From Paenibacillus sp. FSL R5-0517 (GTDB lineage: Bacteria > Bacillota > Bacilli > Paenibacillales > Paenibacillaceae), in NCBI RefSeq assembly GCF_037974355.1, contig NZ_CP150235.1:6820001-6884000 (forward strand): a stretch of 64,000 nt of DNA. The letters run 5' to 3'. Made by a program: the position numbers and the translations under genes. Under the pieces are notes generated by a model. The model had not been told where the DNA came from and made no database searches. It worked only from the letters and a program-made list of their open reading frames with translations. This document shows, piece by piece, positions 35,869 through 43,548 of the stretch. How positions within the stretch are numbered: position 1 is the first letter of the stretch; every line of letters starts with the position of its first letter.

Positions 35869-36377
35869 ATTGTTTTTCATCTCGAGGAGAAGGATGGTTT
35901 AAAAGGGAACAACCGGAGTCTAAGGCCCGGGAGTTCATGGAAGGTTCAGGAGAGGATGTACGAGATTCGTTTGCACCAGGCTTTTTATGGGCTGAATGTG
36001 CGTGGCTAGCTTGTGACAGCTCTCCTTGACGAAGGCATGCCATGTGGTAACCAACCCACGGATAGCAGCGTGCCAACCGTCGCTCGCATCTGGACTCCCG
36101 CGCTTAGGACTTCGGCGAAAAGCAGCATTTTGTGTTGGGTTTGACAAAAACGTTTTTAGCAACGAATATAGTACAACATTCTCTAAAAGAATATGTAAAG
36201 GAAAAAAAACAAAAGGAGCATGCCGCGGCTGCTCCTTTTGTTTTTTAGTTAAGTCTACTTTTTCAACTAAAAAATGGATCTAATTTACCCAGGTTTATAA
36301 AGAGTTTGTTTGAAGATTTAAGTGAGAAAGTTGAGTTAGTTATAACAAAAAATTTAAATTTTGTTAGTTTGTAACCA
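35869..36377. other. Noncoding end of the IS110-family element and spacer before the retron
   Basis: From 35869 to about 36160 the sequence is GC-richer than the retron beside it and shows no credible gene; it follows the transposase stop as the noncoding end does in IS1111-type elements, where the bridge RNA is encoded. Candidate element end near GGGTTTGACAAAAACG (36138-36153). From about 36160 the sequence becomes AT-rich and carries the bidirectional terminator at 36201-36246. No gene is supported. Confidence 0.45.
36201..36246. terminator. Strong bidirectional terminator between the IS remnant and the retron
   Basis: Perfect 10-bp stem AAAAGGAGCA / TGCTCCTTTT with a GC-rich loop; T-tract GTTTTTT on the plus strand and TTTTTTTTCC on the minus strand. 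It lies 130 nt beyond the reverse transcriptase stop. Confidence 0.88.
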
Positions 36378-37391
36378 TTAATAGCCCCAACTTATTTTAT
36401 TCAGTCTATTCAGATATTTTTGTCCTTCATTCGGCTCAATCATTTTTACAAAATTAGCCATTCCAAAGAGATACTCTTTAAAATATGACTTTTCTTCATT
36501 CTTTATCTCTTTAAGATGACTATAAACTCCGTATTTTTCACAATAATAAATATGCTGTTCTAACTTCTTTTTATACTTTCTTTTTACTTTAACAGTCTCA
36601 CCGACCATTAGACCAGTGATTTCTTTGTAAGGGATATTCTCCTGTATTCTCATTTTATTCAAATTTACATTAAAATTCTCACTTTCTATTATATTAACAA
36701 TATATGGAATAAGACCCTTTATTTTCCCATCCCCAGAAATAGTTATATCATCAGCATATCTCGAATACCTATATCCAAGATTTAGTACAAGATTTGAAAT
36801 TCGCTTATCCAAAATATTACATAATATATTAGCTATACATGGACTTGATGGTGCTCCTTGTGGGAGTGTTCCATTATATGTACATAGTTTAGCTAGAGAG
36901 TAAGATATCTCCTTAGTATAACCATTACTATGGAAGAGAAGAAAAACTTGTTCAAACTTTATACTTGGGAAAAAATCCTTTATATCAAAATTAATTACTG
37001 AGGGTTGATTAACATGCAAAGAAGCATTATCCTTTATATTTCTATCACGTACAAACCCATATGCAGATTCACTTATTGAAAATCTGTATAGAATATTATC
37101 TAGTATCCAACGCTGAATTTCTTTCAAATGAAGGCTCGGCATTGTAATTTTTCTAATCCCACCATTTGACTTAGGTAGATTATGTTCAGTATAAAAACCA
37201 TCTGAACTAACTATATAATAACTCAATTTTTGTATATCTATACCAATTAATAAGGATAGATGTTTTTTATCAAATATTACAGGTAAGTCCTTATTAATCA
37301 GCCCTTGCGCATAATTTAAGCAGGCATTTTGATAACGCACTCCATAACCTGACTCAATTAATTTTTCTCTCAGCCTATTTATATAGTTCAT
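36378..37391 (-). CDS. Retron-type reverse transcriptase
   Basis: 337 aa from ATG 37391 (GAGGG 5 nt upstream); an in-frame ATG at 37403 lacks an RBS. RT motifs in order: LPKSNGGIRKITMP (RT1/2), the retron-type stretch SAYGFVRDRNIKDNASLH, the metal-binding INFDIKDFFPSI, LPQGAPSSPCIANILC, the catalytic YADD in RYSRYADDITIS (about 210), and ITGLMVG followed by KVKRKYKKKLEQHIYYCEKYG, a variant of the VTG motif of the retron thumb. The length fits retron RTs and no maturase or other domain is fused. It would prime on the branching G of the adjacent msr-msd RNA to make msDNA. AT-rich, unlike the flanking core genes. Third gene after the PRTase and winged-helix genes. Confidence 0.93.
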   Translation of the reverse strand: MNYINRLREKLIESGYGVRYQNACLNYAQGLINKDLPVIFDKKHLSLLIGIDIQKLSYYIVSSDGFYTEHNLPKSNGGIRKITMPSLHLKEIQRWILDNILYRFSISESAYGFVRDRNIKDNASLHVNQPSVINFDIKDFFPSIKFEQVFLLFHSNGYTKEISYSLAKLCTYNGTLPQGAPSSPCIANILCNILDKRISNLVLNLGYRYSRYADDITISGDGKIKGLIPYIVNIIESENFNVNLNKMRIQENIPYKEITGLMVGETVKVKRKYKKKLEQHIYYCEKYGVYSHLKEIKNEEKSYFKEYLFGMANFVKMIEPNEGQKYLNRLNKISWGY

Positions 37392-37407
37392 TTTATCCCT
37401 CATAAAT

Positions 37408-37622
37408 GTCGGTAGTTTCTACCCGTAAAAATAATTACTAGTACTATTCATGTAATAAAATTTAAATAAACATACTTATAACAATCTATCAGACAATTTA
37501 TTGTATGATACTGCAAATTTATTTGCAGTTGGAGAATTTAGCGATCTTCTAAACTCTCCAGATCAATTAAGAAACATTAGTAAGGGTAGAGACTCTCTAC
37601 CCGAATCTAGAAATCTACCGAC
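37408..37622 (-). ncRNA. Predicted retron msr-msd noncoding RNA
   Basis: 215-nt noncoding stretch directly upstream of the RT gene. The ends carry the expected a1/a2 inverted repeat: a1 GTCGGTAGATTTCTA (37608-37622) pairs with a2 TAGAAACTACCGAC (37408-37421), 14 bp with one bulge. The base after a1 is G, the expected priming residue. Inside, on the minus strand: GGGTAGAG-AGT-CTCTACCC; the 12-bp stem TGGAGAGTTTAG / CTAAATTCTCCA; ACTGCAAAT-AA-ATTTGCAGT; and ACAAT-AA-ATTGT. Which hairpins belong to msr and which to msd I cannot decide. An 11-nt direct repeat ACTAGTACTAT (plus strand) lies at 37437-37447 and 37621-37631. Confidence 0.85.
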
Positions 37623-37632
37623 TAGTACTATT

Positions 37633-37956
37633 TTACTTTATTTTTTTCATAAAACCAACTGGAACATATACTTCATCTAAATCCATCTGCTTATTTCCAA
37701 TAACACTCGTAATCTCGAAACTATCATAATAATTAATTTCATAAAGACCATGTTCTTTTAACAACTCTATGGATTTTTCAGAAAGTTTATAATGCTTATC
37801 AAATATTAGTAAACCTTCACTTTGAAACCTTTCAATTACAAGCAGTATTTGTTGTTTATCAAAACCAAAATTATTACCAATTTCCATATACGAGTAACTC
37901 GCCTTAACAGTATTAAAATAAACAAGCAGTATTAAGTCCTTATAATTATTACTCAT
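37633..37956 (-). CDS. Small winged-helix protein of the retron operon
   Basis: 107 aa. N-terminal half is a winged helix-turn-helix: SYMEIGNNFGFDKQQILLVIERFQSEGLLIFDKHYKLSEKSIELLKEHG (37768-37914 region), with the alternating helix-helix-beta pattern of a wHTH. The C-terminal tail (YEINYYDSFEITSVIGNKQMD) is unassigned. ATGA overlap with the PRTase-like gene shows tight cotranslation. In PRTase-associated retrons an HTH protein accompanies the PRTase; it may be the regulator, or part of a toxin complex held in check by msDNA and RT. That role is inferred. Confidence 0.82.
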   Translation of the reverse strand: MSNNYKDLILLVYFNTVKASYSYMEIGNNFGFDKQQILLVIERFQSEGLLIFDKHYKLSEKSIELLKEHGLYEINYYDSFEITSVIGNKQMDLDEVYVPVGFMKKIK

Positions 37957-38837
37957 TTTTTTCTCCTCTTGCTTTTTCCGACTGTAAAGTTTTGTTTGTT
38001 TTTCCCTCTTTTAGGTAGAGTGAACCTCTTAAAAAGAGTATTCCATTCCTTTAGTTTTCCGAAATCAGAATGATACCAGAAGGAACTTAGAGTATTGTTC
38101 GGTATGTTGTGGTAAAATCCAATAATTAATTGGCTGTCTTTAAACCCCATAATATTTCTATTGCCTTTCCCCCAAATTTCTTCTTCAAACTTGCTAAGTA
38201 AAATTCTTTTATCATCTTTTAGAGTGGGGTGCTCGGTGAATATTTTACCGTATGTTTTCTCCACCTTCACTTGTATATCTAAGTTTTCTTTGCTTCGATA
38301 CTGTTCTATGGCTTGTAATGCTGAATCTGTCGCTGCTAATAGATTAATAATTATTTTTTTTCCATCTAGTTTTTCCTTATATTCTCTTAAAAAATCTGTT
38401 ATTGTTTTTCCTGATCCGGATATGTCGTCAAAAAATACAGCAATTTTAATATACTCATCATCTTCTATATCTTCAATATTTTTTTTTATAGTTTCTTCGT
38501 ATATTTGAATTCCATGTTCTCTTACTATTTCTCTTATGAGCATTGTCATTTCATCTGAGCTATTAGTTTTTCCACTTTGAGAAGGAAGTGAAAATATAGC
38601 AATATCATCTAAACTATTACTATGTAATATTTCGGATAATTGCTTTAATAACAACCTTTTCACTTCTGTTTTCGGAAAAAATTCAAACTCACTAAAAAGT
38701 TGTATTAATATTTCTCTTACAACTTCTGATTCAGTATTATCAATCCACTTATAAAACTTATCTTTGATATCTATTAAAAAATACTCTTCTTCACCATACT
38801 TTTCTATAAATTTTTTAATTATTTCCTCATTATTCAT
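37953..38837 (-). CDS. Phosphoribosyltransferase-like protein, candidate retron effector
   Basis: 294 aa. The central part (about 75-200) has a PRTase-type core: FSLPSQSGKTNSS, then the PRPP-loop-like IAVFFDDISGSGKTITDFL (about 130-150), followed by KIIINLLAATDSALQAI, matching the hydrophobic-Asp-Asp...GxGxT pattern of type I phosphoribosyltransferases. An N-terminal helical part (1-70) and a basic C-terminal tail rich in Lys/Arg (KRGKNKQNFTVGKSKRRKK) flank it. No biosynthetic family matches and the genomic partner is a retron, so it is the likely toxin/effector. First gene of the operon; RBS AGGTGA precedes the ATG. AT-rich composition suggests horizontal transfer. Confidence 0.82.
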   Translation of the reverse strand: MNNEEIIKKFIEKYGEEEYFLIDIKDKFYKWIDNTESEVVREILIQLFSEFEFFPKTEVKRLLLKQLSEILHSNSLDDIAIFSLPSQSGKTNSSDEMTMLIREIVREHGIQIYEETIKKNIEDIEDDEYIKIAVFFDDISGSGKTITDFLREYKEKLDGKKIIINLLAATDSALQAIEQYRSKENLDIQVKVEKTYGKIFTEHPTLKDDKRILLSKFEEEIWGKGNRNIMGFKDSQLIIGFYHNIPNNTLSSFWYHSDFGKLKEWNTLFKRFTLPKRGKNKQNFTVGKSKRRKK

Positions 38838-39004
38838 ACGTCACCTGCTTTTTTTTTAAAAGTAACCTTTATTGTTGAATAGTAGCTTATTTCTTCCAGC
38901 CTAGTCCTCTTAATTTACTAAAAACAGTATTTTATAATGATTTCCAACTATTTAATAGGCTATATGAATTAAATCTAATTAAGGAGCCAGTCTAAAAACA
39001 AGCC

Positions 39005-39484
39005 CTACTTGTGGTACGGTTCCCCCCGATTTATCTTGACCGCACGATAAATCTGCTCCACCAACACCAGCCGCATAAGCTGATGCGGCAGGGTCATGCG
39101 CCCGAAGCTCAAGCGCTGCTTCGCGCGGCGCAACACCTCATCGGAGAGCCCATGGCTTCCTCCGATAACAAACACGACATGGCTCGTCCCATACGTGCCG
39201 AGCTTGTCGATCTCCAATGCCAGCTCCTCGGAACTCCAGAGCTGGCCATCCAAAGCGAGCGCGACAACATGCGCCTCGCTCTTCACATGCGCGAGGATGC
39301 GTTCGCCCTCGCGCTCTTTCACCGCCCGAACCTCAGCTTCGCTCAGGGTATCGGGCGCCTTTTCGTCTGCGACCTCGATCATCTGAAACTTGATGTACGG
39401 GGCGAGCCGCTTGGCATATTCCTGAATGCCCAGCGTGAGATATTTTTCCTTCAATTTGCCTACGCCAATAATCTGAATAAACAT
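39005..39484 (-). CDS. rlmH: 23S rRNA (pseudouridine1915-N3)-methyltransferase
   Basis: 159 aa from ATG 39484, exactly the family length; AGGAGGA lies 9 nt upstream, and the longer frame to 39520 is not needed. SPOUT methyltransferase with FVIGGSHGLSDEVLRRAKQRLSFGRMTLPHQLMRLVLVEQIYRA (knotted SAM site) and the C-terminal NRGEPYHK, near-universal in RlmH. It methylates pseudouridine 1915 in helix 69 of 23S rRNA. Follows the CxxH/CxxC gene in the conserved Bacillales order. The 3' end of this gene is where SCC elements insert in staphylococci; here the retron lies directly beyond it. Confidence 0.97.
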   Translation of the reverse strand: MFIQIIGVGKLKEKYLTLGIQEYAKRLAPYIKFQMIEVADEKAPDTLSEAEVRAVKEREGERILAHVKSEAHVVALALDGQLWSSEELALEIDKLGTYGTSHVVFVIGGSHGLSDEVLRRAKQRLSFGRMTLPHQLMRLVLVEQIYRAVKINRGEPYHK

Positions 39485-39600
39485 AAAACCCATTCCTCCT
39501 AAATTATCTTGCTTGCACAATATTCTTTCTATAAGTAAGATGCTTCACAGCATCGTTCGTTCCAACGGTAATTATACCTATCCTACATATTCCTCCAAAT

Positions 39601-39797
39601 TCTAACGAAACTCACACACCTTATTCAGCCCCATTGCGGCTCCTTTAAAATCTAACGAATCCAAAACACGCTATTTCTCACCAAACGAGCACTCTCCACC
39701 ACTTTCAAGGCCATTTCAGCAATATAACGTGTCTACGATTCGTTAGATTTCAACCAGGCGGTATTTTCCACGAATAAGGTGCGTCAGGTTCGTTAGC
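39601..39797. repeat. Dispersed 197-bp symmetric element, copy A
   Basis: Four motif copies: CTAACGAA at 39602-39609 and 39652-39659, then TTCGTTAG at 39739-39746 and 39789-39796. The inner pair extends to a perfect 14-bp inverted repeat AAATCTAACGAATC / GATTCGTTAGATTT. Spacing between motifs is identical in copy B. Confidence 0.85.
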
Positions 39798-40052
39798 GGT
39801 GCTACTCGATCGATCCATAACCACGTCCCTACCCACATCGCTGTCACCCGACATCACGTTCCCCAAGCCCGAGCTTCTATCTCTATTACCAACGCACCTT
39901 GCACGTTTGCTACAACCTGGCTCACCCCAACTCGGAACTTGGCGCCTATTTCCTTAATCTTCTCCTACTGTCCCTACTCCACCGTCAGCACCTACAACCC
40001 TCGCCCAACTCCAAGCTTCCTACCAACACCCCACCAAATCTCCCACAAAGAC

Positions 40053-40075
40053 AAAAAGAGCGCTTATCACGCTCT
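40053..40075 (-). terminator. Rho-independent terminator of the CxxH/CxxC gene
   Basis: Minus-strand stem AGAGCG-TGATAAG-CGCTCT followed by TTTTG, about 95 nt past the stop codon. Confidence 0.75.
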
Positions 40076-40168
40076 CCTTGGCTTCTTGCTGTGATGTTCA
40101 TACCGGATGGATATTCAGCCCGGGCGCCACCTTAATCGCGCCTACAGCCGTCTAAGTCCTACAGTACG

Positions 40169-40336
40169 CTAAACGACGAGGAATTCCGCGTGCTGTTCGC
40201 ACTCTGCGCACTTCGCAGGCGGGTCCCAATCGGCAAATTCCGTCTCCTTTAGATCAACGATATCTGGAGCGTCCTCATACTCATCGACAAACATGTCGAT
40301 GGCAATGTCCACGTGTTCTTTGCATACAACGTACAT
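40169..40336 (-). CDS. CxxH/CxxC protein, BA_5709 (YyzF) family, 55 aa
   Basis: Short gene read directly from the sequence: ATG at 40336, RBS AAAGGATG upstream, stop TAG at 40169-40171. The product starts MYVVCKEHVDIAIDMFVDEY and ends with PPAKCAECEQHAEFLVV, so it has the paired CxxH and CxxC motifs that define the family and could bind one zinc ion. In Bacillus the same gene lies between htrC and rlmH, as here. The function is unknown. The terminator downstream indicates that transcription ends before rlmH. Confidence 0.9.
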   Translation of the reverse strand: MYVVCKEHVDIAIDMFVDEYEDAPDIVDLKETEFADWDPPAKCAECEQHAEFLVV

Positions 40337-40686
40337 CCGTTAAGCATCCTTTCTGTAACCAGCTATGTTCCCGATTCACAACCGCGTATCCCATTACAGG
40401 ATAGCCACTTCTCAGTTCTATCACACCTGCCACCGAAAAGAAACCCCTAGCCCTAATTTATCGTGCCCAACCTCCACCAAACCTCTCCATTCCGCCGTAA
40501 AAGAACACAAAAAGCATCCTTCCCGATACCTCAAACGGTACTCGAAAAGAATGCCCCTGTAACAGCAACAATCACTCAACATAACGAACAAAATCTTGCG
40601 ACTACGCCTAAATTGAGAAAACAGAGTCACGTATTCGCCTATTCTGTTCCATTCCATTCTAGGAATAGCCTCTATCCCTACTCGTT
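40337..40686. other. 350-bp spacer between lipoprotein and CxxH/CxxC genes
   Basis: C-rich on the plus strand, no RBS-backed open frame on either strand, no repeat copy and no strong terminator seen. Nothing is annotated here. Confidence 0.4.
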
Positions 40687-41211
40687 TTACTTCAATCCCG
40701 ATTGCGCCTTCGTCAACAGCTTGCCACTTTGAAAAGCAATAACCGCATTGGCACCATTGCCAGCAGTACCTTTATAGTTGTAGACCACCATATTCTCCGC
40801 TTCACTCAGCGCTTCACCTTCGCCACCAAGGATCTCGATAACCTCTTCCACAGACATACCAACCTCAAGCTTCTCATACTGGGCAAACGTAATCAGCACC
40901 CCGTCCCCTTTCCCGGCCGATCCGTTGTTTCCGGATGCAGCAGGCGTTTGACCACTAGCCCCACCTACTGCAATCACATTTGTACTCAGCTCATTCAACT
41001 TGGTCTCAAGTGCTGCGATCTTTTGCTCCTGCTCAACGCTCTTGGCTCCCTGTTCCACCAATTTCTTCTCAAGCCCAGCAATTTTCTCTTGCAGAGCACT
41101 TGTATCCACCGATGCTCCTGTCGTAGCAACCTCAGATCCACAGGCAGACAACATCAACAGGGACAGCATCAAGCTTGTTCCCCCAAGTATCTTTTTCTTC
41201 AATCGTTCCAT
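40687..41211 (-). CDS. Lipoprotein with a coiled coil and a DUF3862/BLIP-like domain
   Basis: 174 aa from ATG 41211 (GGAAGGGG upstream). Type II signal peptide with lipobox LSAC (cysteine near residue 24), then a heptad-like coiled coil (about 36-75: LQEKIAGLEKKLVEQGAKSV), a Gly/Ser/Ala linker, and a C-terminal domain (about 105-174) reading ITFAQYEKLEVGMSVEEVIEILGGEGE and YNYKG, the pattern of DUF3862/SmpA-BLIP-like folds. Anchored on the outer face of the membrane. Position next to htrC and the wal genes suggests an envelope-related role; its partner is unknown. Confidence 0.85.
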   Translation of the reverse strand: MERLKKKILGGTSLMLSLLMLSACGSEVATTGASVDTSALQEKIAGLEKKLVEQGAKSVEQEQKIAALETKLNELSTNVIAVGGASGQTPAASGNNGSAGKGDGVLITFAQYEKLEVGMSVEEVIEILGGEGEALSEAENMVVYNYKGTAGNGANAVIAFQSGKLLTKAQSGLK

Positions 41212-41424
41212 TAGAAATACCCCTTCCATTTTGAAATAAAAATAAGATCGACAAACAGATGTTATTTGCATCAGCGACCGTTTGAACATATAGACAACAG
41301 TTTACCACAGCCCAAGTCTGATGTATCTGCTACTTTGGCTCCGGGTCTAACTGATCATAGGACATATTACTAATGGTTGATCTACTCATTTGCTGTCGAA
41401 CGAACACGTCCACTCATAATAACT

Positions 41425-41460
41425 AAAAAAGAGTGGTCAGTAGATCTGATCACTCTTCTA
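41425..41460 (-). terminator. Rho-independent terminator of htrC
   Basis: Minus-strand stem AGAGTGATCAG / CTGACCACTCT (one mismatch, loop ATCTA) followed by TTTTTAG, 50 nt beyond the htrC stop. Confidence 0.85.
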
Positions 41461-41510
41461 GCTTTCCCTATTTCAATCCGCCCAACAGTATAGGCTTCGT
41501 TGAACTTCCT

Positions 41511-42788
41511 TTACTCCGGTTTATCTGTCAGCTTCACCGATACTTTCTCCGCTTTGCCATCCCGGTAGAAGGTCACTTCAATCGTATCCCCAATCTTCTT
41601 CTGATCGTACAGATACTTCCGCAGATCCAGCGTGGAGGTAATTTTTTGCCCGTCAAATTCCGTAATGACATCATTCAGCTTCATACCTGCTTCAGATGCG
41701 GGACCCGATGCCTCCAGTACAACCACACCGCTATCCACGTGAGATGGCAGCTTCAGATCCTTGCGCTGTTCGTCATCCAGGGGGGCATATGGGTTGCTCA
41801 GATCCACCGTGTATACGCCCAGGTATGGACGAGATACTTTGCCGTTCACCAGCAGGGAATCTACGGTTTTCATCACTTCGTTCATCGGAATCGCGAAGCC
41901 GAGACCTTCCACACCCGTATCCGAGATTTTCATCGTGTTGATGCCGACCACTTTACCGTTCAGATCGACGAGTGCACCGCCACTATTACCCTCATTAATA
42001 GCCGCATCCGTCTGGATCACGTTTTGCTCCCAGTCGTACACACCATCCTGATTAATCGATACAGGTAGAATACGATCTGTGTAACTGACAATACCGGAGG
42101 TCAGCGTACCGCCCAGACCGAGCGGGTTTCCAATCGCCAGCACCGTTTGACCGCGCTGAAGTTTACTGGAATCACCGATTTCCGCCACTGCACCCAGCCC
42201 TTTATCTTCTGCGGATAATACAGCAATGTCGCTCACACGGTCCTTACCGACCAGCTTCGCTTTATGTGTCTCCCCGTCCACAGTCACGATCTCCAGGTCA
42301 CTCGCACCTTCCACGACGTGGTGGTTGGTCATAATGTAGGCCTTACCATCTTCCTTCTTGAAAATGACCCCTGATCCCAACGCAGAATCTTCCATCGACA
42401 GGCTGCTGCCCGTTTTATGGTTCACGATGCTCACAACAGAAGGGCGCACCTTCGCCGCTGCCTGGATAATCCGGTCGTATGGATCAGCTGCCTGTGCTGT
42501 CTGAGCACCGCCTCCACCACCATTACCTGTAGCATTAGCCAGCGGTAACGATGAGGGCTGTGTGATGAAGCTAAACAGCATGACGGTCACGATGGAACTG
42601 ATCACCGAACTAATCACAGCTACTTTCACTGTGGAGCTGATTCCCGTACGCGATCTGCGCGGATTACTCCAGCGGTCACGTCCACGTGCTCTGCCTCCAG
42701 GGCGAATGATTTGAAGTTTGCCTTTCTGTTCAGGTTCGGCGCGTCTTGATACTTTGGTTGAATAAAAATCGTCTCCAAACAATCCCAT
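41511..42788 (-). CDS. htrC: HtrA-like membrane-anchored serine protease with PDZ domain
   Basis: 425 aa from ATG 42788 (GGGGAGAGGA upstream). A cytoplasmic Arg/Gly-rich N terminus, one transmembrane helix (about 55-77), then a trypsin-like S1C domain (about 100-300) with the catalytic triad His in MTNHHVVEG, Asp in VSDIAVLS, and Ser in NEGNSGGALVD, and one PDZ domain (about 325-420: GVVVLEASGPASEAGMKLND). It degrades misfolded envelope proteins. This is the yycK/htrC position at the end of the wal cluster in Bacillus. It is 941 bp from walJ, further than in Bacillus, with a small plus-strand ORF between. Confidence 0.95.
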   Translation of the reverse strand: MGLFGDDFYSTKVSRRAEPEQKGKLQIIRPGGRARGRDRWSNPRRSRTGISSTVKVAVISSVISSIVTVMLFSFITQPSSLPLANATGNGGGGGAQTAQAADPYDRIIQAAAKVRPSVVSIVNHKTGSSLSMEDSALGSGVIFKKEDGKAYIMTNHHVVEGASDLEIVTVDGETHKAKLVGKDRVSDIAVLSAEDKGLGAVAEIGDSSKLQRGQTVLAIGNPLGLGGTLTSGIVSYTDRILPVSINQDGVYDWEQNVIQTDAAINEGNSGGALVDLNGKVVGINTMKISDTGVEGLGFAIPMNEVMKTVDSLLVNGKVSRPYLGVYTVDLSNPYAPLDDEQRKDLKLPSHVDSGVVVLEASGPASEAGMKLNDVITEFDGQKITSTLDLRKYLYDQKKIGDTIEVTFYRDGKAEKVSVKLTDKPE

Positions 42789-43548
42789 CGTGATCCTCTC
42801 CCCTTCGTTGTCACGCATCAAGACCCTGACTGCCGCCTAAGTTGTCGCATGGATCAACGATGGAGTTCTCACATACACCACTCCGCCAACAGCCGAACCT
42901 TCCGATCGCTGTTACTCACAAATTTTTTTGATTCCCTCTTCCAAGGTAAAAATTTGTTCATAGCGTATGCTTCCGAAGCAGCTTTCTTTCAGAAAGCTTC
43001 CAGGCGATCGCTCTGTTTCTTCAGGTTTCTTCTGTCGTCTACGTTACGTGAAGACTCCAACGGTTTCCCATGCTTTTTTGCATTTTATAAAATGGTCTTT
43101 CATATCGCCGCATCCCGGCTTCTAATCGAATAGAGATACAGCGTCTATGTACAACAGAACGGACACGCCATTCTGTCAGTGACTCTATCAATCATGCTCT
43201 CGCATTCTATGACATGCCATTTCACACGCAAAACAGCCAAAATCACAATGCTCCTCATATACTAAACACGCCAAATCCCAAAAAGTTGCATAATAACGAA
43301 AATTAACGCACATTTCTGCTATAACGCGTTTAACAATAAAGGTCCATAGTATCTATCACCACAAAATCCGGTTCGCTAAGCGCCGTTTTGGCCATTTTGA
43401 AGAACTTTTTCATCCCTGCATGGTCACAGGTTCAGCATACACGCCTTATCACTGAAATGTTAGCGGCAAAAAGAGGAATGTTTTCCATCAAGCCTGACTA
43501 CAATAATAGTAAAAGACAATTCAAAGCTTCATAGAGGAGGAAGTATAC
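42789..43548. other. 760-bp intergenic region between htrC and the small ORF at 43549
   Basis: Holds a perfect hairpin AGCTTTCT-TTC-AGAAAGCT at 42980-42998 and, at 43290-43470, sequence with partial likeness to the dispersed element (AATAACGAA, GGTTCGCTAAGCG, TGTTAGCGG) but without its fixed spacing. No gene is supported. Confidence 0.4.

Larger units (their letters stand above)
39485..40168. other. 684-bp intergenic region upstream of rlmH
   Basis: Contains one copy of the 197-bp dispersed element (39601-39797). From 39800 to 40050 the sequence is pyrimidine-rich on the plus strand with many CCAACC and CACC runs; open frames there have no RBS and no family and are not called. The terminator of the CxxH/CxxC gene lies at 40053-40075. 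Confidence 0.5.

Noticed and set aside
35822..36283. Open frames of 67-85 codons on both strands in the IS110 noncoding end
   Set aside because: No RBS or family on either strand; position after the transposase stop fits the noncoding end of the element.
36378..37403. Group II intron maturase or diversity-generating retroelement RT
   Set aside because: No maturase, HNH or intron ends; no variable repeat or accessory gene of DGRs; the VTG-like thumb motif and msr-msd repeats point to a retron.
39899..40135. 78-codon plus-strand open frame in the rlmH upstream spacer
   Set aside because: Low-complexity Pro/Leu/Ser translation, no RBS, spans the terminator of the CxxH/CxxC gene.
41433..42068. 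211-codon plus-strand open frame
   Set aside because: Antisense to the protease and PDZ part of htrC; no RBS.
43290..43470. Third copy of the dispersed 197-bp element
   Set aside because: Some motifs resemble it, but the 50-88-50 spacing is not kept, so I do not call it a copy.
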